Assembly: GCA_036389715.1 (NCBI GenBank)
Contig: DASVWH010000089.1
Span: 1-9,988, forward strand
Length of the DNA stretch: 9,988 nucleotides
Reading direction: 5' to 3'
Source: DASVWH01 sp036389715
Lineage (GTDB): Bacteria; Acidobacteriota; Blastocatellia; Pyrinomonadales; Pyrinomonadaceae
Translations under genes and position numbers: made by a program
Part shown: piece by piece, positions 1-5,890 of the stretch
Layout: every line of letters begins with the position of its first letter
Position numbering within the stretch: position 1 is the first letter of the stretch
Notes under the pieces: model-generated
Database searches by the model: none
What the model was told of the DNA's origin: nothing
The model's input: the letters and a program-made list of their open reading frames with translations, nothing else

Positions 1-399
1 CGTCTGGCCCAAAGTCTCGTCAACCTCTTCGGTCACGCTGGCCCCGGCAAGCGGAGCCCAGAAGCTGGGCCAGCCCGTGCCGGAATCGAACTTCGTGGCC
101 GAGCTAAAGAGCGGATTATCGCAGGCCGCACAGTGATAAACGCCCTTGCCTTTGAAATGATCGTACTTGCCCGTGAAGGGTGCTTCCGTTCCCTTCCGGC
201 GCATCACATCAAACTGCTCGGGCGTCAGGATGCGCCGCCATTCTTCGTCCGTCCTGATAACCTTCACGGGCGCGGACGGCGCTTTGGCTTGCGCCGCAGG
301 GTTCCCTGCGCGCGGCTTTGTCGTTTGCAGGAAAGCGCTGGAAGTGGCGGCGGCCAGCGCCGTTACCACGATGAGCGTAACGAGAAATAGTCTTTTCAT
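1..399 (-). CDS. msrB: Exported peptide-methionine (R)-S-oxide reductase MsrB, 3' part cut by window edge
   Basis: MsrB reduces methionine-R-sulfoxide in oxidised proteins. The visible 133 residues start at the ATG at 399-397 with a signal peptide (basic MKR, then a hydrophobic stretch to about residue 24), so the protein should act in the envelope. A variable linker (about 26-45) precedes the SelR/MsrB domain: TDEEWRRILTPEQFDVMR (50-67), GTEAPFTGKYD (70-80), the first zinc-site pair in YHCAACDNPLF (C90 and C93) and GTGWPSFW (107-114). The second CxxC pair and the catalytic Cys near the C-terminus lie beyond position 1, so activity cannot be judged here. An AAGG lies just ahead of the ATG, with GGAAAG a little further up. 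The gene lies 188 bases downstream of the anti-sigma gene on the same strand, so it may share its transcript or belong to its regulon; that link is inference. Confidence 0.93.
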   Translation of the reverse strand, partial: MKRLFLVTLIVVTALAAATSSAFLQTTKPRAGNPAAQAKAPSAPVKVIRTDEEWRRILTPEQFDVMRRKGTEAPFTGKYDHFKGKGVYHCAACDNPLFSSATKFDSGTGWPSFWAPLAGASVTEEVDETLGQT

Positions 400-587
400 A
401 GCCTTGTCTTTCCGGCGAGCAGCGGCCGGGAAACATAATCGTTCCGGGCATCTCCGCCTCTCTGATGATAACCCTTTCGGTCTTCGGAGGTATCTACGGC
501 GAGCACCTTGTTCTCGGATTTAGGCGGGAGGTAAACCGGCGCGTGAGAAGGCCCTTTGAGCGCCCGCCCTGCTTGCGCCCTCGGGAA

Positions 588-1508
588 TCAGGAAGAGGCG
601 CCGAGCAGGTACTTGTCGCCCGTCGGCGCGCTCACTCCGGCGGAGGGTTCGAGCGTGACGGCGAAGACGGCTGCGCCGCGTGCTTCGGCCGGAAGCTGTT
701 CACGCATCTCGGCATGGCCGGTCGCGTCCGGCTCGAAGAGATGGCCCGGCATCGGCGGCTTGCCCTCCGCGATGAACCAGAGCTGGTAAGCCTTGCCCGC
801 GGGAGCGGGCGGCAGGTTGTCTGCCAGCAGCATGGCTCGTCCAGTGCTGCGGTCGTAGAGGAACCTTGCACGCGCGCGCGCGGCCATCTCCGTCCCGGCG
901 AGCATGGCGATGCGCGCTTCCGGGGCGGAAACCATCGCCACCACTTCGCGCTGATGGGCCAGGGCCTCGCGCTCTCCGGCCAGCTCGCGCTGCGCCTGGT
1001 CCAGGCGGTCGGAGAGGCGCGCCAGCTCTGCCCGCATCGCGTTGTTTCGTTGCCAGAGCAGGAAGAGCATCGAGATGAGCGCGACGAAGGCCAGAGACGC
1101 AGCCAGTGCCCCGTAAGTTGCAGACCTTCCCCACCCGCGGCGCGCGGGTTTCGCAAACTCTCTGACGTTAGTCGCGTTTGTTACGGGCGCGGCGGCTGTA
1201 ACCGGCGCAACGCTCTCGACTTGGCCGCCCTTCATCGCCTTCCCCGGAGCTTCGACGGGCGCGCTCTCTTGCCCCGCTGTCCGAGTGTTGCGAACGTCTG
1301 CGAGGATACGGGCGCGGACGCCCTTCGAGGGCTCGACGGCCGGGGGGCAATAGGCGAGCACGGAGGCCGTCTGTCGCCACTCTTGCAGCTCGGCGCGGCA
1401 TTCGTCGCACCCTTCGAGGTGAGCTTCGAGCGCACGCGCTTCCGCCCCGTCGAGCGCGCCGAGCGCTTGAGCCGCCAACATCTCCTTGTACTCTTCGTGT
1501 TTCTGCAA
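588..1508 (-). CDS. RskA-type transmembrane anti-sigma factor
   Basis: This protein should hold the neighbouring ECF sigma factor inactive at the inner membrane and release it after regulated proteolysis. The N-terminal zinc-binding anti-sigma domain begins HEEYKEMLAAQALGALD and has the HxxxCxxC motif (H30, C34, C37). A variable linker of about 60-125 follows, then one membrane span (about 130-152), then a charged, probably coiled-coil stretch (154-190). The RskA C-terminal domain runs from about 195 to 303 and shows its usual signature: NLPPAPAGKAYQLWFIAEG (231-249), PGHLF, and AVTLEPSAGVSAPTG (283-297). The length of 306 aa is normal or slightly long for the family. The start is TTG: there is an in-frame TAA only three codons upstream, and a later start at M10 would remove part of the conserved N-terminus. 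It follows the sigma gene by 64 bases on the same strand, the usual sigma/anti-sigma order. Confidence 0.93.
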   Translation of the reverse strand: MQKHEEYKEMLAAQALGALDGAEARALEAHLEGCDECRAELQEWRQTASVLAYCPPAVEPSKGVRARILADVRNTRTAGQESAPVEAPGKAMKGGQVESVAPVTAAAPVTNATNVREFAKPARRGWGRSATYGALAASLAFVALISMLFLLWQRNNAMRAELARLSDRLDQAQRELAGEREALAHQREVVAMVSAPEARIAMLAGTEMAARARARFLYDRSTGRAMLLADNLPPAPAGKAYQLWFIAEGKPPMPGHLFEPDATGHAEMREQLPAEARGAAVFAVTLEPSAGVSAPTGDKYLLGASS

Positions 1509-1572
1509 AAGCCTTTAACGTCCTGCTATCCTGCCCGCTCTTTCGCTTCAAATCAGAGCGCCGGGCGGGCGC

Positions 1573-2145
1573 TTAAAAGAGGTCCCTGACCTCGTCTCCC
1601 AAAAGCTCGCGCAGGCGAATCATGCCGGACCTCATGCGCGTTTTCACTGTCCCGAGCGGAGCGCCCAGGCGTTCGGCTATCTCCGATTGCGTCAGGCCCT
1701 CGAAGTAAGCCAGGACGAGCGCGCGTCTCTGCTCCTCGTTCAATTCGGCGAGCGCGCGGCGGACCATCCGGCTCTGCTCGGAGCGAGCGGCGTCGTCCTC
1801 CGCATCCGAGATGCTGTCGGGGACTTCGCGGGCTGCCTCGGTCGCCGTCCGTTCGCGCGACGAGAGCGAGCGGAGGCGGTCAATGGCGCGGCTGCGGGCC
1901 AGCGTCACCAGCCAGGTAAAGGGACGCCCGCGCGACTCGTCAAAGTCGCCCGCCCGCCGCCAGACCTGGATGAAGACATCCTGAAGCACGTCTTCAGCTT
2001 CCGCCCGACTATGTAATATACGTAGGATGAAGCCGTAAAGGATTAGCCTGTAGCGATCATAGAGAGCGGCCAGGGCATCTTCGTCGCCGCCAGCGACGGC
2101 GCGTAGCAGTGGCAGATCAACATTCTGTGCTTGTTCAGGATGCAA
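1573..2145 (-). CDS. ECF-type RNA polymerase sigma factor, SigK-like
   Basis: This is an extracytoplasmic-function sigma factor that directs RNA polymerase to a stress regulon. Region 2 covers about residues 23-95: ALYDRYRLILYGFILRIL, then AEDVLQDVFIQVWRRAGDFDE and GRPFTWLVTLARSRAIDRLRS. An acidic linker (about 96-125) leads to region 4 (about 130-182), with a helix-turn-helix in LTQSEIAERLGAPLGTVKTR (151-170). At 190 aa it has only the sigma2 and sigma4 domains, as expected. Pairing with an RskA-domain anti-sigma factor directly downstream places it with the SigK-like group (ECF19 in the published classification). The ATG at 2145 has only a weak GAGAG upstream. The 113-base gap before it contains a TATGAT (minus, 2191-2186) that could be a -10 box, but with no convincing -35. 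Autoregulation is usual for such pairs, but I cannot identify an ECF-type promoter here. Confidence 0.94.
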   Translation of the reverse strand: MHPEQAQNVDLPLLRAVAGGDEDALAALYDRYRLILYGFILRILHSRAEAEDVLQDVFIQVWRRAGDFDESRGRPFTWLVTLARSRAIDRLRSLSSRERTATEAAREVPDSISDAEDDAARSEQSRMVRRALAELNEEQRRALVLAYFEGLTQSEIAERLGAPLGTVKTRMRSGMIRLRELLGDEVRDLF

Positions 2146-2258
2146 GGGCTCTCGTGACGCCTTTTCTCAACACTACGAGGGCCACATCATAAACGGATTT
2201 CGGATGTTAAAGCCCTTCCGCTCGACTTTTTAAGCTCGGAAGAGTGGCGCGCGGGCGC

Positions 2259-2909
2259 TTAATCTCTGCTCGCGGCGTGAGCGACGGAGCTGCGCCCGGC
2301 GGCGGCCGCACCTGCCCTGCGGTGAAGCGTGCCGAAGACGTTGTCCCAGAGCCTGCTCGTGACGCCGAAGTTGGTTTCCGGTAGCTGGTGGTGAATCTTG
2401 TGATGCGCCCGCAGCCTTCTGTACCAGCCATACTTCAGATTGAGCCGGTGATGAATCAGGTGGTGAAAAGAGTAGTAGGAGAAGAACCCGGCCAGCCACC
2501 CGGCGACGGCGCTGACGACGAAAGGGATTTCCAGCAGGTAAGCGAAGATATACCAGAGGCTCAGCATCAGGCCGGTCGTGATGAACCAGGGCATGCCGAT
2601 GGCCGCTTCCGGCATCTCGTGATGCATCGCGTGCCCGGCGTGCATCAGCGTCTGACCGCGGTGATAAACCCAGCGATGGAAGCAATACTCGACCAGCGTC
2701 CAGCCGAGGATGCCGCCACCGAAGCTGGCCGCGACCATCAGTGGACGGCCACGCAAAACGGCTGCGTCCCAGACGAGCAGGAAGACGACCGTCAGCGGGT
2801 CGGCGAAAAACCCGAGCCAGTAGTTGGACGCATGAGCTGTGAACCTGTTCAACCAGCGAACTTTTTCCTGACCGAAAGATTGGGGGCTAATCTTCAGTTG
2901 CGTAGACAT
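2259..2909 (-). CDS. Sterol desaturase / fatty acid hydroxylase family membrane protein
   Basis: This integral membrane protein belongs to the non-haem di-iron hydroxylase superfamily that acts on lipids such as fatty acids, sterols, carotenoids or plasmalogens. Hydrophobic segments lie at about 28-48, 56-76, 105-125 and 127-147. The histidine clusters expected to bind two irons are all present: HRWVYH (78-83), HAGHAMHH (90-97), HHLIHH (149-154) and HHKIHH (169-174). The C-terminal signature ETNFGVTSRLWDNVFGTL (178-195) is also there. At 216 aa it is at the short, compact end of the family, and the last 20 residues are an Ala/Arg-rich tail of no clear role. The substrate cannot be told from sequence; a lipid or hopanoid/sterol-like membrane component is the family expectation. 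It lies between the aldolase and the sigma gene, 113 bases ahead of the latter. No strong ribosome-binding site precedes its ATG. Confidence 0.9.
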   Translation of the reverse strand: MSTQLKISPQSFGQEKVRWLNRFTAHASNYWLGFFADPLTVVFLLVWDAAVLRGRPLMVAASFGGGILGWTLVEYCFHRWVYHRGQTLMHAGHAMHHEMPEAAIGMPWFITTGLMLSLWYIFAYLLEIPFVVSAVAGWLAGFFSYYSFHHLIHHRLNLKYGWYRRLRAHHKIHHQLPETNFGVTSRLWDNVFGTLHRRAGAAAAGRSSVAHAASRD

Positions 2910-2923
2910 GATAGTTTCAGGTC

Positions 2924-2942
2924 AAAAGCCTCACGCAGAGGC
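2924..2942 (-). terminator. Weak terminator-like or attenuator-like hairpin ahead of the desaturase gene
   Basis: Read on the minus strand, GCCTC (2942-2938), a five-base loop and GAGGC (2932-2928) form a short GC-rich stem followed at once by TTTT (2927-2924). The desaturase ATG begins only 14 bases after the T run. A terminator in this position would act on the leader of the desaturase gene rather than after the aldolase. The stem is only 5 bp and the T run only four, so it may be a chance structure. Confidence 0.3.
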
Positions 2943-3050
2943 AGTCTGGCTCGTTTTCAAAGCGTCCGACGGGCACGACAGACGGGCCTGGACGCGGAAC
3001 ATTCGATCAACTAATCATTGAGTAGAGCCGGGTTAGAAGTTTCGGCTTGC

Positions 3051-3077
3051 TTGACGCGCGTGACATCTCTTTATAAA
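3051..3077 (+). promoter_or_regulatory. Possible plus-strand promoter opposite to the local genes
   Basis: TTGACG (3051-3056) and TATAAA (3072-3077) resemble -35 and -10 boxes, but the 15-base spacing is short. No credible plus-strand protein gene follows. The hairpin at 3175-3208, followed by TTTA, could end a transcript of roughly 120 bases. This is weak evidence taken from motifs alone. Confidence 0.22.
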
Positions 3078-3174
3078 GGCGAGGCTTCGGCAGCTGTTCG
3101 CCCTTAGAAAGAGAACCCATTGAATAAGACCGCTGGAAGAATCCGCAAAACGGCAGTCAAAGTGTTTAGAGGTC

Positions 3175-3208
3175 AGGGCCGCAGCACGGCAAGCCGTCCG
3201 GCGGCCTT
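3175..3208. repeat. Strong two-part inverted repeat (hairpin)
   Basis: The outer stem AGGGCCGC (3175-3182) pairs with GCGGCCTT (3201-3208), including one G-T wobble. After a 3x3 internal loop, the inner stem ACGGC (3186-3190) pairs with GCCGT (3193-3197). It is GC-rich and should fold stably in RNA from either strand. On the plus strand it is followed by TTTA; on the minus strand there is no T run, so it is a poor terminator for the aldolase transcript. Confidence 0.5.
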
Positions 3209-3243
3209 TAACTCCCACTCCTGCGGCTTCAAAGACGCCGGAA

Positions 3244-3252
3244 TGTATAGCA
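3244..3252 (-). promoter_or_regulatory. Possible extended -10 box (TGC-TATACA) for the desaturase region
   Basis: On the minus strand TGC (3252-3250) is followed by TATACA (3249-3244), an extended -10 pattern. The same TGCTATA heptamer lies in front of the aldolase and YbjN-like genes. No -35 box is evident, and the distance to the desaturase ATG at 2909 is over 300 bases, so a transcript from here would have a long leader. Confidence 0.25.
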
Positions 3253-3287
3253 CAGAGCCCGGCCGCTTGACTATCGGAAAAAGGGCT

Positions 3288-4391
3288 TCAGGCGACCGTG
3301 ATTTCCTCTGAGAGGTAAACGTCCTGAATCGCATTGAGGAGCGCGACGCCTTCGTTCATCGGCCGCTGGAAAGCCTTGCGCCCGGAGATCAGGCCCATCC
3401 CGCCGCCGCGCTTGTTGATGACGGCCGTGCGGACTGCTTCCTGGAGGTCGCTTGCGCCCTTGGATTCGCCGCCCGAATTAATCAGCCCGCAGCGCCCCAT
3501 GTAGCAGTTGGCCACCTGGTAGCGCACCAGGTCAATCGGGTTATCGGTCGTCAGCTCCTCGTAAATCTTCTTGCTCGTCTTGCCGTAGGGCGCGTCCTTG
3601 GCCAGATTGAGCATATTGTAGCCGCCGTTGCGCTCCGGGAGTTTCTGCTTGATGATGTCGGCCTCAATGGTCACGCCGAGATGGTTGGCCTGCCCGGTCA
3701 AATCCGCGGAGGCGTGCATGTCGCCGTCCTTGCCCTTGAAGGCTGGGTTGCGCAGGTAGCACCAGAGAATCGTCGCCATCCCGAGTTCGTGCGCGTAGGC
3801 AAACGCGCGGCTGATCTCCGTAATCTGGCGCGTCGATTCTTCCGAGCCGAAGTAGATGGTCGCGCCGACGGCGACCGCGCCCATCTCGCGCGCCTCATCC
3901 ACCGTCCCGAAGAGCACCTGGTCGAACTTGTTCGGATAGGTCAACAGCTCGTTGTGATTGATCTTGACGATGAAGGGAATCTTGTGCGCGTAGCGACGCG
4001 CGACTGCGCCGAGCACGCCGAAGGTCGAAGCCACTGCGTTGCAGCCGCCTTCGATGGCCAGCCTGACGATGTTCTGCGGGTCGAAGTATTGCGGGTTGGG
4101 AGCGAAGGAAGCGCCCGCGGAATGCTCTATGCCCTGGTCAACGGGAAGAATCGAGAGATAGCCCGTGCCCGCCAGCCGCCCGTTGTCGAAGAGCGTCTGC
4201 ATCGAGCGCAGCACCTGCGGCGAACGGTCCGAGATGCCCCAGACGCGATCGACGAAGTCCGGCCCCGGCAACTGCAATTGATCCCTGGAGATCGTCTGCG
4301 TCCTGTGTTCGAGCAACGTGCGGGCGTCCGCCCCGAGCAGTTCCTCTATCTTGTCGAGCGGGGTGTTTGCGCGCCCTAGTTCCGTAGCCAT
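3288..4391 (-). CDS. fbaB: Class I fructose-bisphosphate aldolase, DhnA/FbaB type
   Basis: This enzyme cleaves fructose-1,6-bisphosphate to dihydroxyacetone phosphate and glyceraldehyde-3-phosphate, or runs in reverse for gluconeogenesis, using a Schiff-base lysine and no metal. At 367 aa it is close to E. coli FbaB in length. Seen in the sequence: SILPVDQGIEHS (80-91), an early conserved strand; IVKINHNE (141-148); GAVAVGATIYFGSE (171-184); EADIIKQKLP (243-252), whose K248 is the likely Schiff-base lysine by analogy with LsrF/DhnA ADIIK; and the phosphate-binding loops INSGGES (304-310) and GLISGRKAFQRP (333-344). The ATG is well placed, with a perfect AGGAGG eight bases upstream and an extended -10 promoter further up. 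It appears to be transcribed alone. Nothing essential is missing. Confidence 0.96.
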   Translation of the reverse strand: MATELGRANTPLDKIEELLGADARTLLEHRTQTISRDQLQLPGPDFVDRVWGISDRSPQVLRSMQTLFDNGRLAGTGYLSILPVDQGIEHSAGASFAPNPQYFDPQNIVRLAIEGGCNAVASTFGVLGAVARRYAHKIPFIVKINHNELLTYPNKFDQVLFGTVDEAREMGAVAVGATIYFGSEESTRQITEISRAFAYAHELGMATILWCYLRNPAFKGKDGDMHASADLTGQANHLGVTIEADIIKQKLPERNGGYNMLNLAKDAPYGKTSKKIYEELTTDNPIDLVRYQVANCYMGRCGLINSGGESKGASDLQEAVRTAVINKRGGGMGLISGRKAFQRPMNEGVALLNAIQDVYLSEEITVA

Positions 4392-4399
4392 TCCTTGAG

Positions 4400-4405
4400 C
4401 CTCCT
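4400..4405 (-). promoter_or_regulatory. Strong ribosome-binding site of the aldolase gene
   Basis: A perfect AGGAGG (minus, 4405-4400) lies eight bases before the ATG at 4391-4389. It is the best Shine-Dalgarno sequence in the window, fitting a highly expressed glycolytic gene, and it fixes the start codon. Confidence 0.8.
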
Positions 4406-4463
4406 GATTCCTTTATGTGACCTCTGAGATATCACGTCCAAAGCAGAGCAAAGTTGACCGCAA

Positions 4464-4490
4464 ATTATAGCACAAGGGCGGGGCCTCCAA
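4464..4490 (-). promoter_or_regulatory. Aldolase promoter with extended -10
   Basis: On the minus strand a perfect TATAAT (4469-4464) is preceded directly by TGC, an extended -10. A TTGGAG (4490-4485) serves as a partial -35 at 15-base spacing. Transcription would begin near 4457, giving a leader of about 65 bases that contains an imperfect dyad (GTGA...TCAC, about 4434-4416) of unknown role. It is the best sigma70-type promoter I can see in the window. Confidence 0.55.
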
Positions 4491-4619
4491 TCAGTTTAAA
4501 AGGCGTAACGCCCCCTGTTTTCCAGGCGGCGCGAGTGTTTTCGGCTACCGGCGCAAGGCCCTCTGCGGCGCGTTGCGGCAGGTCCCGGTGCGGACGCTTC
4601 CTCTGCTAGCTGGCTTAGA

Positions 4620-4802
4620 ATGCCTGGTCGCTTCGGGTCATACGCTTCGACCTGCGAGGTCAAGGAGGGGCAGCTTGTCTTCACGCGCTCGCTGGTTCAG
4701 CGGGCGAGCACTATCCCGGCCGACCAGTCCGGCGCGGTTCGCAACTTCTACGCACGGATTCGCGCCGCGGAGCAGCCTCCGGTCGTTCTCGCCAGGCAGT
4801 AG
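4620..4802 (+). pseudogene. C-terminal remnant resembling a DUF3857/transglutaminase-like protein
   Basis: The frame encodes about 60 residues ending in TAG at 4800-4802. It includes FGSYASTCEVKEGQLVFTRS, then IPADQSGAVRNFYARIRAAEQPPVVL near the end. This looks like the extreme C-terminus of large secreted DUF3857 plus transglutaminase-core proteins: a Gly-Ser-Tyr beta strand, a charged strand pair, then 'P...Y..(V/L)R.F...(V/I)RAAEQ.PVVL'. Upstream the frame stays open only to about 4509 and that part does not resemble the rest of such a protein. No ribosome-binding site precedes the ATG at 4620. It is the only plausible plus-strand coding trace in the window. I infer that a longer gene was mostly deleted. 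The family call is from memory of the pattern and is moderate at best; a small intact gene is the alternative. Confidence 0.45.
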
Positions 4803-4816
4803 CGGGGAGCGGTTTT

Positions 4817-5671
4817 TCAGCCCGCGCGGAGCGTCAATTGACGGAATGCTTCGTGCAGGCGCAGGGCCGTGCTGCCGACGGCGACCGTGTAGCGATGAAA
4901 GTCGAAAGTCGTGACCAGTCCGAGCCCGAGTCCCGCCGAGGTGAGCAGGATTTCATCCGCATCGCCGAGCGCCGATAAATCATAGACGCCTTCGACGAAG
5001 GGGACGGAGAGCTCGCCTGCGAGACGGATGATGAGGGCGCGCGTCGTGCCCGCCAGCGCGCCGGTCGAGAGCGCGGGCGTGTGCAGCGTGCCGTCCCTGA
5101 CCCAGAAGATATTGGCGAGCGTGGCGGAGGCAATCTCGCCGCGCTCGTTGAGCATCAGGGCCTCGTCAAAGTCGCGCGCGCGCGCCTCTTCCCAGGAGAG
5201 GATGTGTTCCAGGTAGTTGACGCTCTTGAGCCCCGCGAGCGGCGAGAGCGTGTTGAGACGATAGGGTGAGATGGTCAGCGCCAGCCCGTCGGTGGAAGGC
5301 GGGCGCGCCTCGCCCGTCATGATAAGCAGTTGCGCTTTCTCTCCCGCGCCCTTCACTTTCCAGACGCCTTGCTGCTCCGCACCCGCCAGCAGCGTGAGCC
5401 GTGCCCGGCCTTCCTTCACCCCGTTGGCTTCGATCAATTGCGCGAGCGAGCCGAAGACGCTCTCTTCGTCGAATGCGCCCGCGTCAATCCCGGCGCGCGC
5501 GGCGTGCTCCGTCAGCCGTGCCCAGTGCTCCGGCCAGAGGAAGGGGCTGTGTTGATAGACGGCCAGGGTGGTGAAGACGCCGCGCCCGTAGAGGCTCGCC
5601 GCCGAGAGAAGCGGCCCGCGAGCCTTCGCGGCTTCCAGTAAGCGTCCGTTGTAGTTGATGCGCGAGTGCAA
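4817..5671 (-). CDS. Aminotransferase class IV (fold-type IV PLP enzyme), probably aminodeoxychorismate lyase-like
   Basis: The family includes 4-amino-4-deoxychorismate lyase (PabC, folate synthesis), branched-chain aminotransferases and D-amino acid aminotransferases. The 284-residue protein shows LYGRGVFTTLAVY (27-39, the usual G-x-G-V-F-x-T motif), the Schiff-base lysine K149 in LKSVNYLEHILSWEEA (148-163), E179 in LNERGEIASATLANIFWV (174-191) to bind the pyridine nitrogen, and TPALSTGALAGTTR (198-211). The short motif spacing, lack of branched-chain aminotransferase extensions and length favour PabC-like activity. No pabA or pabB is adjacent, so the substrate stays open. The start is TTG at 5671-5669, supported by GGAG eight bases upstream (5683-5680) and an in-frame TAA two codons back. 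It lies after a hairpin-rich gap, which suggests its own transcript. Confidence 0.88.
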   Translation of the reverse strand: MHSRINYNGRLLEAAKARGPLLSAASLYGRGVFTTLAVYQHSPFLWPEHWARLTEHAARAGIDAGAFDEESVFGSLAQLIEANGVKEGRARLTLLAGAEQQGVWKVKGAGEKAQLLIMTGEARPPSTDGLALTISPYRLNTLSPLAGLKSVNYLEHILSWEEARARDFDEALMLNERGEIASATLANIFWVRDGTLHTPALSTGALAGTTRALIIRLAGELSVPFVEGVYDLSALGDADEILLTSAGLGLGLVTTFDFHRYTVAVGSTALRLHEAFRQLTLRAG

Positions 5672-5679
5672 GCCTTAAG

Positions 5680-5683
5680 CTCC
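5680..5683 (-). promoter_or_regulatory. Ribosome-binding site that selects a TTG start
   Basis: GGAG on the minus strand (5683-5680, within GGCGGAG) sits eight bases before the TTG at 5671-5669. No ATG or GTG is available in frame before the conserved N-terminal strand, and a TAA lies just upstream, so this site decides the start. Confidence 0.6.
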
Positions 5684-5769
5684 GCCGGAATGCTTCTGAA
5701 ACGTCGTCGGAGGCAAGAGGATACATGAAAAGACGGGCCCGCGACAGATGGGGGAGGCAATCCGAGCGG

Positions 5770-5798
5770 CTGCCTGATTCCGCGCCGCAATCAGGCGG
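5770..5798. repeat. Hairpin with CCTGATT core
   Basis: GCCTGATT (5772-5779) and AATCAGGC (5789-5796) are perfect inverted copies around a nine-base GC-rich loop. The stem extends by a T-G wobble and a C-G pair to 5770 and 5798. Its arms share the CCTGATT/AATCAGG core with the larger hairpin next to it, so each arm could also pair with the neighbour. Confidence 0.6.
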
Positions 5799-5806
5799 GC
5801 AGAGCT

Positions 5807-5869
5807 AAAAGAATCAGGGCGCAGGTGAAGCCCGGGCTATGCCCCTTGAGCTTCACCTGCGCCCTGATT
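5807..5869 (-). terminator. Large perfect 19-bp hairpin, probably the terminator of the YbjN-like gene
   Basis: AATCAGGGCGCAGGTGAAG (5812-5830) has a perfect inverted copy at 5851-5869. The 20-base loop contains a smaller GGGC/GCCC hairpin. Beyond a five-base bulge the pairing can resume with AGCT on each side (5803-5806 and 5870-5873). On the minus strand the stem begins about 22 bases after the stop of the YbjN-like gene and is followed by CTTTTAG, so it could act as an intrinsic terminator. The arms are much longer and more exact than a terminator needs, which also fits a palindromic repeat element. Confidence 0.6.
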
Positions 5870-5890
5870 AGCTTAACGCGCCGGACCGGC

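Larger units (their letters stand above)
2910..3287. other. Intergenic region without a convincing gene; several hairpins and promoter-like motifs
   Basis: This 378-base gap follows the aldolase stop and precedes the desaturase start. The short reading frames in it (for example a GTG frame at 3218-3033 and a 37-codon ATG frame at 3120-3007, both minus) lack ribosome-binding sites and resemble no family. Non-coding signals are listed separately: a TGC-TATACA box (minus, 3252-3244), a strong two-part hairpin at 3175-3208, a plus-strand TTGACG/TATAAA pair at 3051-3077, and a small hairpin followed by TTTT directly ahead of the desaturase start. The region could hold a long leader or a small RNA; nothing here settles it. 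Confidence 0.5.
4406..4816. other. Intergenic region: aldolase leader and promoter plus a plus-strand gene remnant
   Basis: This gap lies between the aldolase ribosome-binding site and the end of the PLP-enzyme gene. Its lower third holds the aldolase leader and promoter. From about 4500 to 4619 I see nothing recognisable, although the plus-strand frame of the remnant below stays open back to about 4509. The stretch 4620-4802 reads as the tail of a lost plus-strand protein gene. Confidence 0.5.

Noticed and set aside
523..568. GGCGGG/CCCGCC inverted repeat after the anti-sigma stop
   Set aside because: The loop is long (34 bases), the inner GGCGC/GCGCC pairing competes with the outer stem, and no T run follows. 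In GC-rich DNA this is expected by chance.
1157..1171. 15-base identity ACTCTCTGACGTTAG shared with 9963-9977
   Set aside because: Both copies lie inside unrelated minus-strand coding regions and encode similar short peptides (NVRE); with no flanking similarity, chance is sufficient.
465..1589. 374-codon open frame on the plus strand opposite the anti-sigma gene
   Set aside because: It is a shadow of the minus-strand gene caused by GC-rich third codon positions. Its translation is Arg/Gly/Leu-rich with no recognisable domain, while the opposite strand encodes a textbook anti-sigma factor.
2215..2242. CTTCCG/CGGAAG inverted repeat after the desaturase stop, with T-rich loop
   Set aside because: The stem is only 6 bp with a 16-base loop and inner mismatches, and no T run follows on the minus strand. 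It is too weak to call a terminator.
2388..3014. 208-codon plus-strand open frame opposite the desaturase gene
   Set aside because: The minus strand carries all histidine clusters of the hydroxylase family; the plus frame has no domain and is a shadow.
3007..3120. 37-codon minus-strand ATG frame in the aldolase/desaturase gap
   Set aside because: There is no Shine-Dalgarno sequence and no recognisable motif, and the length is within chance expectation.
3681..4379. 232-codon plus-strand open frame opposite the aldolase gene
   Set aside because: It is antisense to a conserved enzyme, has no family resemblance and no ribosome-binding site.
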